Assembly (NCBI GenBank): GCA_041395525.1
Contig: JAWLAH010000001.1
Span: 62,001 to 126,000, forward strand
DNA length: 64,000 nt
Direction of reading: 5' to 3'
DNA from: CADEED01 sp020442965
GTDB taxonomy: Bacteria > Pseudomonadota > Gammaproteobacteria > Steroidobacterales > Steroidobacteraceae
Below the pieces are notes generated by a model. It worked only from the letters and a program-made list of their open reading frames with translations, was not told the DNA's origin and made no database searches. Shown one piece after another: positions 40,214 to 49,495 of this stretch. Each line of letters opens with the position of its first letter. The first letter of the stretch is position 1. The position numbers and the translations under genes are program-made.

Positions 40214-41352
40214 GGCGCCGCCTTGCGTGCAGAAGCGAGGTACCAGGATCTATAGACCCCATTGTTAGCGCCGCCGAACACGAAGCGTTGATCAGTTCGT
40301 GGGGCGCTGTAGGCAGCATCCTGATATCCCGCCGCGACCTCAGTAAATCCCGCCTTACGTGCGAGCGACTCGAGATCGGCCGATACGGCGCCAAGCCAGA
40401 ACGGCTCATTGTTGTAGCGCGTCTCATAATCCGCACGAATCAGATCGAACGGAGCTGCTTCGTCAGCCCTGAACGGCACTTCCAGATGAACCATCACGCC
40501 GCCGGGTGCCAGCAAGCGGTAGCATTCAGCGAAGATGCGCGGTACCGCTTGCGCCGATGTTTCGTGCAGCATTGCGCTCGAGAACACCAAATCGAATCGT
40601 TCGTCCGGAAAATCAGTCCGCTCGGCGCTCTGTTGAGAAAAATGCAGCGGTAAGTCGAGCAATGCAGCACGCGCATGCGCGTAACGCATCAGGCCAGCAC
40701 CCACATCGATGCCGTGAATCTCGGCGGTCGGGAACGCCTCAGCCACGGCGCACAAACTGTTGCCGATCGTGCAGCCCATCTCGAGCACGCGCCGCGGGCT
40801 GAGATCGGGAAACCGTTCGCGCAAGTGCGCTATGACGGTATGCCCACGCATGTCGTTCATCTGGCCGCCCTGCCGGCCGAGGCTGTAAAGCGATGCCGCC
40901 TTGTCAAACAGAGCACCTTGACGAACACTCGTCGGGGTTGGATCGACGTAGTAACTACCCGGCATCATGTGCGTATCGCTCGCAGTCAGATACCTTGGCA
41001 CCACGAAATCTGGATCCGTTCGCACGGAACCCACTGCGGGTGCGTTAGCGGCGATCTGATCGAGCTCGGACAGCTGTCGGTCGACACAGTCGCCGGCGGC
41101 CTGCCACATCAGCTCCTGCGCAGCCCGCATGGTCGATAGCCAATTCTGGTACGCCGCACGCGAACTCAGCTTGCGGCGCAACTGCGACAGACTCATCGCG
41201 CCTGCAGAGGCAACGGCCGCGTCCGCAGCGCGACGCACTGCAGGATCAAGCTCCGCGGTGACGAATGACTTGAGCGCGATCACGAACTGCTGCTCCGCAA
41301 GCTCATCATGGGAGCTTGCGGCCATGAGCGAGTGCACTCTTATGGTGGTCAT
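40210..41352 (-). CDS. Class I SAM-dependent methyltransferase with an extra N-terminal domain
   Basis: A 380-residue protein. The C-terminal Rossmann domain has motif I VLEMGCTIGNSLCAVAEAFP, the acidic motif II EIHGIDVG and the post-motif FDLVFSSAMLHE, and RLLAPGGVMVHLEVPF. Residues 1-150 are a separate helical domain (DPAVRRAADAAVASAGAMSL). AGGAG lies five bases before ATG 41352. Small-molecule substrate unknown. The coiled-coil gene is coupled downstream. Confidence 0.87.
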   Translation of the reverse strand: MTTIRVHSLMAASSHDELAEQQFVIALKSFVTAELDPAVRRAADAAVASAGAMSLSQLRRKLSSRAAYQNWLSTMRAAQELMWQAAGDCVDRQLSELDQIAANAPAVGSVRTDPDFVVPRYLTASDTHMMPGSYYVDPTPTSVRQGALFDKAASLYSLGRQGGQMNDMRGHTVIAHLRERFPDLSPRRVLEMGCTIGNSLCAVAEAFPTAEIHGIDVGAGLMRYAHARAALLDLPLHFSQQSAERTDFPDERFDLVFSSAMLHETSAQAVPRIFAECYRLLAPGGVMVHLEVPFRADEAAPFDLIRADYETRYNNEPFWLGAVSADLESLARKAGFTEVAAGYQDAAYSAPRTDQRFVFGGANNGVYRSWYLASARKAAP

Positions 41353-41447
41353 ACACACTCCTTGCCAGCTCTCGCGCTTGGCGATGCGCCGAATCGCGCA
41401 CGATACCGCCAATCAGTCCGCATCGCGTCCCGCGACCGGTCGATTGT

Positions 41448-42353
41448 TCACAGCGTGAACCTTGCAGTCGCAGTCCCTGCATCACCACCGTAGAAACTTT
41501 GCAGGGCAGTGACCGCCTGCTCGGCCGTCTCCACAAATGTAAATAGCTCGATATCCGCCGGCGCGATCATCCCCTCGTCCACAAAAAACTGGAAATTGAT
41601 CGCGCGTCGCCAGAAACTCTCTCCCACTAACACGATCGGCATTCGTTCGACTTTTCCCGTCTGCACCAGCGTCAGCGTCTCGAACAGCTCGTCCAGCGTA
41701 CCGTATCCTCCAGGAAACGCTACGAGCGCACGCGCGCGCATCAGGAAATGCATCTTGCGCAAGGCAAAGTACCGGAACTGGAAGCAAAGTTCGGGAGTAA
41801 CGAAAGGGTTAGGCGCCTGCTCATGTGGCAGCGTGATATTCAGACCGATGCTGTGGGCACCGATATCGAAGGCGCCGCGATTGGCCGCCTCCATGATGCC
41901 TGGCCCGCCGCCGGTGACCACGACAAAATCGCAGTGCCCCTCGCGCTGGAAGACCTGCGACATCAAGCGCGCGAATCGGCGCGCCTCTTCATAGTAGCGC
42001 GAATACTCGACGCGCTTGCGCGCCGCCAGCAGCGCAGCTCGCAGCTCAGGATCGGATTGTCCTTTCTCGTGCCGCGCCTCTAGAGCCGCCAGCTGTTCGA
42101 CCGCAGCGTCGGGCGGCAGGATTCGCGCGCTTCCAAAAACGACAATCGTTGAAACGATGTGATTGGCGGCGATCGCACGTTCGGGCTTCAGTAGCTCCAG
42201 CTGCAGACGCACGGGTCGTAGATCATCGCTTTGCAGCAGATCGGGGTCGCGGTTGGCGAGCCGGTAGGCAGGATGCGCTTTGAGCGCCGCGGTCAGAAGC
42301 GCCCGTTCCCGCTCGCCAATGTCATCACTCAGGCATTTGTTTTGCTCGGTCAT
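41448..42353 (-). CDS. LOG family protein (nucleotide 5'-monophosphate N-glycosidase-like)
   Basis: A 301-residue protein. The LOG signature PGGYGTLDE is present, with GGGPGIMEAANRGA before it and NITLPHEQAPNPF; these form the nucleotide-binding site. The N-terminal 90 residues add helical material, as in the larger PpnN-like members. The family hydrolyses AMP or cytokinin nucleotides to base and ribose 5-phosphate. The ATG lies two bases after the end of the permease gene, making it the last gene of the efflux operon. Why it is here is unclear. Confidence 0.85.
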   Translation of the reverse strand: MTEQNKCLSDDIGERERALLTAALKAHPAYRLANRDPDLLQSDDLRPVRLQLELLKPERAIAANHIVSTIVVFGSARILPPDAAVEQLAALEARHEKGQSDPELRAALLAARKRVEYSRYYEEARRFARLMSQVFQREGHCDFVVVTGGGPGIMEAANRGAFDIGAHSIGLNITLPHEQAPNPFVTPELCFQFRYFALRKMHFLMRARALVAFPGGYGTLDELFETLTLVQTGKVERMPIVLVGESFWRRAINFQFFVDEGMIAPADIELFTFVETAEQAVTALQSFYGGDAGTATARFTL

Positions 42354-42354
42354 A

Positions 42355-43461
42355 CTATTTGTTCGTCTTGCGAAAGCGGCTTCCAGCGAACCAAAGCAGC
42401 GCAACTGCCATAGCCGACAGCGCCGCGAATTGTTGCCACAGGTCACCGAAGCCCGCGCCCTTCAGGAAGACCGCACGCACGATCTCGAGGAAATGACGCA
42501 TGGGATTTGCGAGTGTAAGCCACTGAATGACATTTGGCATACTCGTCACCGGAAACATGAAACCCGACAGCAGCATCAGCGGCATGAATACCAGGAAGCT
42601 CGTCATGAAGGCTTCCTGCTGAGTTGACGAAATCGTTGAAATCAGCAGGCCGACTCCCAGCGCCGCTAACAGGTACAGCAGACTCGCAAGTAATAGCCAG
42701 CCGAAGTGTCCCGCAAACGGAATATGAAACCAGATCAGCGCGACGGCGGTAACCGCAACGACATCAATCAATCCGATGAGCGCGAATGGGATGGTCTTAC
42801 CGGCGATCAGCTCGAATGGCGTCAATGGGCTCACCATCAGTTGCTCGAGCGTGCCGATTTCGCGTTCGCGCACGATTGCGAGTGACGTCATCAGCAGACA
42901 GACCAGCAGAATGATCGACCCGATCACCGCCGGCACGTTGTAGTCGCGACTGACGAGATTGGAATTGAACCAGGCACGGTCGCGCAACTCGATCGACGGC
43001 CGCTGACCGGCCGAATGCCGGGCTGCGAATTCCATCACGATGCGCTCTGCATAGCCGAGCGCAATGGTGGCGGAGCTCGAGTTGGTGCCGTCTACCAGTA
43101 TCTGCACAACCGCGTTGCCCTGCGACAGCCGCGTCTCGAAGTCCGCCGGAATTGCAAGGCCTAACAGCGCATCACCGCGATCGAGTGCCGTCACCAAATG
43201 CACCGGCCGATCGGAGCGACTGGTCACGCGGAAATACCCAGAGGCAGTCAGCGCGTCGACCAGCTGCCGAGACGCCTGGCTCCTGCTTTGATCGACGACG
43301 TAGACTGATGCATCGTGAAGGTCGGTCGAGACCGCATAACCGAATAGAATCAGCTGTATCAGCGGTGATATAAACAACAAACGCAACATGCGCGGATCGC
43401 GGCGCATCTGGCGAAACTCTTTGCGCAACATTTCCCAGATGCGCTGCACGCTGGCGTTCAT
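42355..43461 (-). CDS. ybhR: ABC-2 type efflux permease (YbhR-like)
   Basis: A 368-residue permease: one helix near the N-terminus (LLFISPLIQLILFGYAVSTD), a periplasmic domain of about 150 residues, then five helices including IILLVCLLMTSLAIVRERE and REIGTLEQLMVSPLTP, the ABC-2 loop. PLMLLSGFMFPVTSMP is also characteristic. It pairs with the next permease upstream. Overlap with its neighbour is four bases (ATGA). The E. coli YbhFSR exporter is a cation/antibiotic efflux pump; the substrate here is unknown. Confidence 0.9.
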   Translation of the reverse strand: MNASVQRIWEMLRKEFRQMRRDPRMLRLLFISPLIQLILFGYAVSTDLHDASVYVVDQSRSQASRQLVDALTASGYFRVTSRSDRPVHLVTALDRGDALLGLAIPADFETRLSQGNAVVQILVDGTNSSSATIALGYAERIVMEFAARHSAGQRPSIELRDRAWFNSNLVSRDYNVPAVIGSIILLVCLLMTSLAIVREREIGTLEQLMVSPLTPFELIAGKTIPFALIGLIDVVAVTAVALIWFHIPFAGHFGWLLLASLLYLLAALGVGLLISTISSTQQEAFMTSFLVFMPLMLLSGFMFPVTSMPNVIQWLTLANPMRHFLEIVRAVFLKGAGFGDLWQQFAALSAMAVALLWFAGSRFRKTNK

Positions 43462-44591
43462 CCGTGCAACTCCTTGCGGAACACCCGGATCGCAAGCGCA
43501 AGGCCCACGACCGCGAATACGATCATCAGCAGACCCTGCACACGTAGCACTTCGATTCCCACTCCCTTCAGAAAGATACCGCGTGTAACGACCAAAAAAT
43601 AACGCGCGGGAACGAGATAGGTGAGCGCTTGCAGCGCTTTGGGCATCACGTCAATCGCGTACATGAAACCCGACATCAGAAAGGCCGGCAGGAATGTCAC
43701 CAGCATCGATACCTGGGTTGCGAGCAGCTGCGAGCGCGTCACTGCCGAGATGAATATTCCGAGGCCCAGCGAGCCAATCACATAGGCTGTCGACAAGACA
43801 AGCAGCAGCAACACCGACCCACGTAACGGTACGTCGAAAAGCCAGACACCCAGCGCCGCACACAGAATCACATCGATCAGGCCGATCGCCACGTACGGCA
43901 GCAGTTTCCCGACTACTACCTCGCTGCGACTGACAGGAGTCGAAGCAAGCTGCTCCATCGTGCCACGTTCCCATTCGCGTGCGATCGTAAGCGACGTGAG
44001 CATGGCTGCGACGATCATCATGATCACCGCGATGAGTCCCGGCACGATCATATTGCGTGACAGCAGCTGCTCGTTGTACCAAACTCGGCTCTCCGCCGTG
44101 ATTGCTGGCCGCACGCGGCGCGCGTCCAGCTGCGTCACGAGGCCGAAGCTGCGTACGATCGAGTTTGCATAGGCGAGAACAATCGTTGCCGTGTTGGCAT
44201 CTGAACCGTCGACCAAGGCCTGCAAGACGGCTGTTTTCCCGGTGCGCAAACGCGCGCTGAAATCGGGCGGTACAACCAGCACCATCTGGCTGCTGCCGCG
44301 CAGCAACAGCGGTTCTATGGCCTGCGACCGATCGAGTGAACCTTGCACTTTGAAATACCCGGAGGCGCGAAACGCGTCGATCAGCGCCCGCGAATCCGCA
44401 CTTCTATCCTGATCGAGCACTGCGAGACGGATGTCCTTCACATCCCAACTGATCGCGTAGCCAAACAGCACTAACAAAAGCAACGGCAGCAGGAATGCCA
44501 GAACCAGGCTACGCGTATCGCGACGCAGCTGAATCACTTCCTTGCGCGCGATCGCGCCTAACCGTGTGACGTTGAGACTCACGGCCGTCAC
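43458..44591 (-). CDS. ybhS: ABC-2 type efflux permease (YbhS-like)
   Basis: A 377-residue paralogue of the previous gene with the same layout: RSLVLAFLLPLLLLVLFGYA, a periplasmic domain, then LTIAREWERGTMEQLASTPV and LVTFLPAFLMSGFMYAIDVM. Starts at a GTG that overlaps the ATPase stop (GTGA). Two permeases plus two ATPases make up one asymmetric exporter. Confidence 0.9.
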   Translation of the reverse strand: MTAVSLNVTRLGAIARKEVIQLRRDTRSLVLAFLLPLLLLVLFGYAISWDVKDIRLAVLDQDRSADSRALIDAFRASGYFKVQGSLDRSQAIEPLLLRGSSQMVLVVPPDFSARLRTGKTAVLQALVDGSDANTATIVLAYANSIVRSFGLVTQLDARRVRPAITAESRVWYNEQLLSRNMIVPGLIAVIMMIVAAMLTSLTIAREWERGTMEQLASTPVSRSEVVVGKLLPYVAIGLIDVILCAALGVWLFDVPLRGSVLLLLVLSTAYVIGSLGLGIFISAVTRSQLLATQVSMLVTFLPAFLMSGFMYAIDVMPKALQALTYLVPARYFLVVTRGIFLKGVGIEVLRVQGLLMIVFAVVGLALAIRVFRKELHG

Positions 44592-45535
44592 TCCACCGGT
44601 GCGCCGCCGGCGGCACGCACTTGCGCAACGAACGCATCCTCGAGCGAGGGTACGACATTGTCGATGGCGTAGAGCTCGATGCCACGCTCCGCCAATCGCG
44701 CGACCATCGTGTCCTGCACCCCTGCTTCATCGCTGACGGCGACGTGAATCGACCGCCCAAACAGGGCCGTCTCGAGCACCCCCGGTACTTCCCGCAGCGC
44801 CTCGACCGCGCGTGGTGCGTCGCTCGTCCGCAGCTCGAGCAATGGATCACGCATGCCGGCGCGCAGCTCCGCGGGTGTATCGAGTGCGATCAACTTGCCA
44901 CGGTTCATGAGCGCAAGCCGGTCGCAGTTCTCCGCCTCCTCCATGTAGTGCGTACTGACGAATACAGTCGTTCCTGAACGCGTCAGCGTATCGATCAGGT
45001 CCCAGAAGCGTCGGCGCGACAAGGGGTCGACCCCGGAAGTCGGCTCGTCGAGAAACAACACGGGCGGTTCGTGCAGCACCGCACACCCCAGCGCCAGTCT
45101 TTGCTTGAACCCCAGCGGCAACTCACTTGTTAGGTGCGTCGCTTGTTCCTGGAGACCCGCCACCTCGAGAACCCAGTCGCGGCGTTCGCGACGCCTGGAT
45201 CCGGTCAGGCTGTACAGGCCGGAGAAAAACTCGATGTTCTCATCGACGGTGAGGTCGCCATACAGAGAGAAAAGCTGCGACATGTAACCGATGTGTCGCT
45301 TGATCTCTTCGGTCTCGCGGTAAATATCGAATCCCACCACTGAACCGTGGCCCGAGCTCGGTAGCAGCAGACCCGCCAGCATCTTGATCGTGGTCGTCTT
45401 GCCAGCACCATTTGGGCCAAGGAAGCCGAAAATTTCGCCATTTGCTACCTCGAACGAGACACGGTCGACGGCAACGAATTCTCCGAAGCTGCGCGTGAGC
45501 TCGTGAGCGACAACCGCGGCCGATTGTCCGTTCAC
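44588..45535 (-). CDS. ABC transporter ATP-binding subunit (second half of a YbhF-like pair)
   Basis: A 315-residue ATPase. Walker A GPNGAGKTTT, signature region ELPLGFKQRLALGCAVLHEP (the signature is LPLGFKQ in place of LSGGQ), Walker B VLFLDEPTSGVDP, H-loop VFVSTHYMEEAENC. In E. coli, YbhF fuses two such domains in one protein; here they are separate overlapping genes. GTG start overlaps the first ATPase stop. Confidence 0.9.
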   Translation of the reverse strand: MNGQSAAVVAHELTRSFGEFVAVDRVSFEVANGEIFGFLGPNGAGKTTTIKMLAGLLLPSSGHGSVVGFDIYRETEEIKRHIGYMSQLFSLYGDLTVDENIEFFSGLYSLTGSRRRERRDWVLEVAGLQEQATHLTSELPLGFKQRLALGCAVLHEPPVLFLDEPTSGVDPLSRRRFWDLIDTLTRSGTTVFVSTHYMEEAENCDRLALMNRGKLIALDTPAELRAGMRDPLLELRTSDAPRAVEALREVPGVLETALFGRSIHVAVSDEAGVQDTMVARLAERGIELYAIDNVVPSLEDAFVAQVRAAGGAPVE

Positions 45536-46461
45536 GCGGCCTCCGACATCCGCCCGATGAATACGTCTTCAAGTGTCGCCGGGGCGGCGTGCAGCGCACG
45601 TGGCTCGACACCGTTCGCCTTGAGCGCAGCCTCGATTGCTGGCTGATCGGTGTGCATCGACCGCATGACGACGTGCAGTTTGTCGCCGAACAGAACCGCA
45701 CGAACGACCGCCGGCAACTGCTCGAGCAAACGCTTGACCTCGCGCGGCTGCGCGACTTCGATCACCAGTATTTCGCCGTCGAAGGCGGCGCTCAGGGCCT
45801 CGGGAGTATCAATTGCCAACACTTTGCCGTCATGCAGCAGCGCGACTCGGTCAAAACGCTCGGCCTCGTCAAGATAAGCGGTGCTGACAACCGCGGTGAC
45901 ACCCTCGGCAACCATATCGTGCAGGATCAGCCACAAGTCGCGGCGTGAGATTGGGTCGACACCGAAAGTGGGTTCATCGAGCAGCAGAATCTTCGGCTGA
46001 TGAATCAGTGCGCATGACAGGCCCAACTTCTGCTTCATGCCGCCCGAGAGTTGCCCCGCCAGGCGGTCCTTGAATGGCCCGAGATTGGAAAATTGAAACA
46101 GCCGCTCGAGGCGTGCGGCCCGCTCGCGTTTCGGCACGCGGTACAGATCCGCGTAGAACGACAGATTCTCCATGACGGTGAGATCGGTGTACAGGCCGAA
46201 ACGCTGTGGCATGTAGGCGATCATGTGCTTGACGCCCTCAGGATCAGTGGCAATGCTGATCTGATCGAGGAACGCATCACCGTCGGTCGGCCGCATGACG
46301 CCCGCCAGCATCCTCAAGGTGGTCGTCTTACCCGCGCCGTCTGGGCCAACCAGACCAAACAACTCACCCCGGCCGACATCGAAACTGATCGCATCGACCG
46401 CCACCGTGTCCCCAAAGCGGCGTGACAACCCTTGCACTCGGATGATTGCAGGTACATTCAC
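45532..46461 (-). CDS. ABC transporter ATP-binding subunit (first half of a YbhF-like pair)
   Basis: A 309-residue ATPase. Walker A GPDGAGKTTTLRML, signature LSGGMKQKLGLSCALIHQ, Walker B ILLLDEPTFGVDP, and TAVVSTAYLDEAE in place of the usual H-loop (tyrosine at the histidine position). The missing histidine suggests that this site is degenerate and the partner ATPase has the working one, although the partner has a degenerate signature. GTG start overlaps the HlyD stop. Confidence 0.9.
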   Translation of the reverse strand: MNVPAIIRVQGLSRRFGDTVAVDAISFDVGRGELFGLVGPDGAGKTTTLRMLAGVMRPTDGDAFLDQISIATDPEGVKHMIAYMPQRFGLYTDLTVMENLSFYADLYRVPKRERAARLERLFQFSNLGPFKDRLAGQLSGGMKQKLGLSCALIHQPKILLLDEPTFGVDPISRRDLWLILHDMVAEGVTAVVSTAYLDEAERFDRVALLHDGKVLAIDTPEALSAAFDGEILVIEVAQPREVKRLLEQLPAVVRAVLFGDKLHVVMRSMHTDQPAIEAALKANGVEPRALHAAPATLEDVFIGRMSEAA

Positions 46462-47468
46462 GGTTCGCCACGAGCGAACTGCACGTCCGCGGGAACGCCC
46501 GGTTTCAGTTCCAGCGCGTTGTCGTCGAGTACCTGAACTTTCACGGCATAAACGAGATTTACGCGTTCCTCCGCAGTCTGCACACTCTTCGGGGTGAACT
46601 CCGCTACCGAAGCGATGTATCGAACCTCGCCGGCGAATCGTTTGTCAGGAAAGCTGTCGGTAAGAATGTCCGCGTGGCTACCCAACTCCACTTGACCAAT
46701 GCGCGTCTCGGGCACGTAGATTCGTACCCAGCGATCGCGCGGATTCATGAGCGTCAACACAGGAGCGCCTGCCGGCACAGTTTCGCCGGGTTCGCGATGA
46801 CGCACGGTGATGAGGCCATCGAACGGCGCGCGAATCGTCATGTTGGCAAGCTGCGCATCGATCACCCTGACTGCCGCTTCCGTTTGGGCCACCTGTGCCT
46901 TCTGCGCTGCGATCCGTTCCTCGCGAGGACCGGCCTCGAGCAGCCGCCACTGTTGTCGGGCCTGCTCGAGCTGGCTCGCAGCAACGTCAAGCGCGAGCCG
47001 TGCCTTATCCCGGGCTTCGGTGCCAATCGCACCGCCCTCGAGCAGCTTGGCCGCGCGCTCGTCGTCACGGCGTGCATCCTGCATGCGATCGTTAGCCGTG
47101 GACAATGCCGCTCGCGCCTGCGCCAGTTCTTCGCGCCGCGTACCGCGCTCCAGCTCGTTCAAGCCTGCCTGTGCCGCTTCGATCTGGGCGACGGCCTGCG
47201 CACGTCGCGCCTGCATCTCGGCCGCGTCCAGGCGCGCCAGCTCATCACCTGCCTTGACGGCGTCACCTTCGCGCGGCCCGACGATCGCAATTCTCCCCGG
47301 GCTCTGAAAGCCCAGCTGCGCCTCAGTCGCTTCGATCGTTCCGGAAGCGAACAGAGCCGTCTCGCTCTTGCCGAAAATGTGCGGCGCGAAAAAATACACT
47401 GCTACCACCGCCCCTAACAGCAGCACGCCGATGATGAGTAAGCGGCGCCGAGTGAATGGAATGCTCAT
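46458..47468 (-). CDS. ybhG: HlyD-family periplasmic adaptor (YbhG-like)
   Basis: A 336-residue membrane fusion protein. N-terminal anchor helix (RRLLIIGVLLLGAVVAVYFF), lipoyl half-motif GTIEATEAQLGF, a long hairpin coiled coil (about residues 75-195), and the second lipoyl half ANMTIRAPFDGLITVRH with GETVPAG. It joins the inner membrane exporter to TolC. The start overlaps the TolC-like gene's stop by four bases (ATGA). Confidence 0.92.
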   Translation of the reverse strand: MSIPFTRRRLLIIGVLLLGAVVAVYFFAPHIFGKSETALFASGTIEATEAQLGFQSPGRIAIVGPREGDAVKAGDELARLDAAEMQARRAQAVAQIEAAQAGLNELERGTRREELAQARAALSTANDRMQDARRDDERAAKLLEGGAIGTEARDKARLALDVAASQLEQARQQWRLLEAGPREERIAAQKAQVAQTEAAVRVIDAQLANMTIRAPFDGLITVRHREPGETVPAGAPVLTLMNPRDRWVRIYVPETRIGQVELGSHADILTDSFPDKRFAGEVRYIASVAEFTPKSVQTAEERVNLVYAVKVQVLDDNALELKPGVPADVQFARGEP

Positions 47469-48820
47469 GGTGCTTCTGATTCCTCTAGGTCCTTGGGCTT
47501 CGCAACGAGCAACTCTGCGACGCGCGATGGCTCCAGCTCGCCCGTCGCGCGCATCATCCCGAACAGCGCTACGATCCGATCGAACTCCGCCTGCAGGCGA
47601 TCGGCCTGTGACGCCAATACGCCAGTTTCCGCACTCAACACATCGGTCACGACACCGACGCCCTGTTCCAGTTTGAGCTGCTCGATCGCGAGCACTTCCG
47701 TCGCCTCGGCAAAGCTGGTGGCCGAAACACGCAGGCGCGCGTCCGCCTCGGCCCGCGCATGCCACGCATCTTCGATCTGCTTGCCGGCCTCTTGGCGCGC
47801 ACCTGTCACAAGTTTCTCGGCTTGGCGGTGCGCAAGTACCGCCTGGTCAATCCGGGCGCGACGCACGCCGCCATCGAACAATGGCAGACGGGCTTGCAGC
47901 CCCACACTCCAGTCGTCGTAAAACTGCCACGCGTCGCCGCTTCGCTCCCGGTAACCGCCGACTAACGACACGCTCGGCAGTCGTTCCGCACGTGCCTGCT
48001 TCTCCCTTGCGGCCGCGCTCTCCACCTGACTCGCGGCGATTCTGAGATCCGGCCGCGTCGACGCCTGCTCTCGCAGCGCATCGAGGTCGGTCAAATGGCC
48101 ATCGGTCGTGGCATACCGAACCAGCACTGCATTCCGCGGCGGCTGTTCGCCCCCCATCAACTGGAACAGTGCTGTACGCGCCTCACGCCCGCGGTTCTCG
48201 ATCTGCAGCAAATCGTATTGCGCTTTGCTAACGAGGTTCGACACCCGCAGCTGATCGAGCTTCGCGGCGCGCCCTACGTCGCGTAGCAACGCAATCCGTC
48301 GCTGTTGCGACTGCAACGACTCGATACGCGCCCGATAGCTGCGCGCCAGCGCCTCCAAATGCTGTACCTTGAAGTACACAGCGCTCACATTGAACACGAG
48401 TTCCTGCGCCCTCTCGCGCGTTCGTTCAACGGCAATATTCCGCTCGAGGTCCGCGATTGCGATCGCGTTCATCAGTTTGCCGCCCGCATAGAGCGGCAAT
48501 TGAAAGGCAAGCCCCAGGTCGTTGATCGTATCGTCGAGTGGCGGAAACACTCCCGGCTGCCGGATCCCGTGAACGAACGTGGGGTAGCCATACTCAGTCG
48601 CGCTCGCGGTGAAATCGACGCTGGGCCAACGAGCGCCGCGTGCCGCACGCTGCCCGGCCTCGGCCTGGGCGGCGGTGAGACGTTGCACGCTGTAGCCTAC
48701 ATTGTTAGTGAGCGCTGCCTCGATCGCCTCGGGCAGACCGAGCACCAGCGGGTCCGCGAACGAATCCGCGACGAACGATGCGCCCAGTATTGCCAGCACG
48801 ATTCTTAGCCAGCTCATCAT
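47465..48820 (-). CDS. TolC-family outer membrane efflux protein
   Basis: A 451-residue protein with a signal peptide (LRIVLAILGASFVADSFA). The two repeats of the outer-membrane factor family are seen as SVQRLTAAQAEAGQRAARGAR ... and RIAASQVESAAAREKQARAER, with PLYAGGKLMNAIAIAD and LPLFDGGVRRARIDQA. It gives the pump its own exit duct, which E. coli ybhGFSR lacks. Overlaps the TetR stop (ATGA). Confidence 0.92.
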   Translation of the reverse strand: MMSWLRIVLAILGASFVADSFADPLVLGLPEAIEAALTNNVGYSVQRLTAAQAEAGQRAARGARWPSVDFTASATEYGYPTFVHGIRQPGVFPPLDDTINDLGLAFQLPLYAGGKLMNAIAIADLERNIAVERTRERAQELVFNVSAVYFKVQHLEALARSYRARIESLQSQQRRIALLRDVGRAAKLDQLRVSNLVSKAQYDLLQIENRGREARTALFQLMGGEQPPRNAVLVRYATTDGHLTDLDALREQASTRPDLRIAASQVESAAAREKQARAERLPSVSLVGGYRERSGDAWQFYDDWSVGLQARLPLFDGGVRRARIDQAVLAHRQAEKLVTGARQEAGKQIEDAWHARAEADARLRVSATSFAEATEVLAIEQLKLEQGVGVVTDVLSAETGVLASQADRLQAEFDRIVALFGMMRATGELEPSRVAELLVAKPKDLEESEAP

Positions 48821-49422
48821 CGACTCTCGAGTGCGCGACGGTAGAGCACGAACGCCTCAGGCGCCGCTCTTCGCGCGCGCTTGAAGTCACCCATCAACAG
48901 CGATTGCACGACCAGTCCCTGTACCATGCCGATGAACATGGTGCTCGCGACGGCGCTATCGACCGATTGATCGATCTCCCCTTCGTGCTGACCGCGCGTC
49001 ACCAGGCGCTCGAGGCGCTCACCGTAGCGCGTCATGACCGAACGCGCGACGCGCTTCGCGAGCGTGTCATCGGCACGCTGCAACTCCCCGAATAACAAAC
49101 GAGGAATTCCGGGCCGTTGCATCACGAGTTCAATGTGGCTCATGAAGATCGCTTGCAATGCGTCCAACGCAGTCGGCACGTTGGCCGCGGCAGTCTCGGT
49201 GCGAGTCAGTAATTCGCCGCTCAGCCACTCGAGGACCGCTTGCCACATTGCGTCCTTATTCGGGAAATGCCTGAACAACGCACCCTGCGTAAGGCGCATA
49301 CGCTGGGCAATCGCAGCCGTCGTGATCTGGCTCGGCTCGCCCTCGGCCGCCAACTCGAGGATGGTCGCAACGGTCTCCGCGCGCCGCTCGCCGGCAGACA
49401 ATGATCGCGAACGTGGGTCCAT
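48817..49422 (-). CDS. TetR-family repressor of the efflux operon (CecR/YbiH-like position)
   Basis: A 201-residue protein. N-terminal helix-turn-helix: ETVATILELAAEGEPSQITT and RMRLTQGALFRHFPNKDAMW. The C-terminal ligand domain follows. ATG 49422 was chosen because AGGG precedes it and the palindromic operator and promoter lie just upstream; a frame from 49458 would translate the operator. First gene of the TetR-TolC-HlyD-ABC-ABC-permease-permease-LOG operon, so it should regulate itself and the pump. Confidence 0.92.
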   Translation of the reverse strand: MDPRSRSLSAGERRAETVATILELAAEGEPSQITTAAIAQRMRLTQGALFRHFPNKDAMWQAVLEWLSGELLTRTETAAANVPTALDALQAIFMSHIELVMQRPGIPRLLFGELQRADDTLAKRVARSVMTRYGERLERLVTRGQHEGEIDQSVDSAVASTMFIGMVQGLVVQSLLMGDFKRARRAAPEAFVLYRRALESR

Positions 49423-49439
49423 GGCCGCCCTGAAAAGTG

Positions 49440-49453
49440 AGTAATTAATTACT
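49440..49453. promoter_or_regulatory. TetR-type operator (14-bp perfect palindrome)
   Basis: AGTAATTAATTACT is a perfect palindrome at 49440-49453, directly after the -10 box of the efflux operon, so it covers the transcription start. It is very AT-rich against the surrounding high-GC sequence. Confidence 0.75.
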
Positions 49454-49481
49454 ATCATAGGCGACCGAAACGCATTGTCAA
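49454..49481 (-). promoter_or_regulatory. Promoter of the TetR-efflux operon
   Basis: Minus strand: -35 TTGACA (49476-49481), 16-base spacer, -10 TATGAT (49454-49459). The operator palindrome abuts the -10 on its downstream side. Confidence 0.75.
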
Positions 49482-49495
49482 TGGCGACGACGGAA

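Noticed and set aside
42355..42358. Possible frameshift between the LOG and permease genes
   Set aside because: The LOG ATG lies just after the permease TAG and both proteins are full length; this is ordinary tight spacing.
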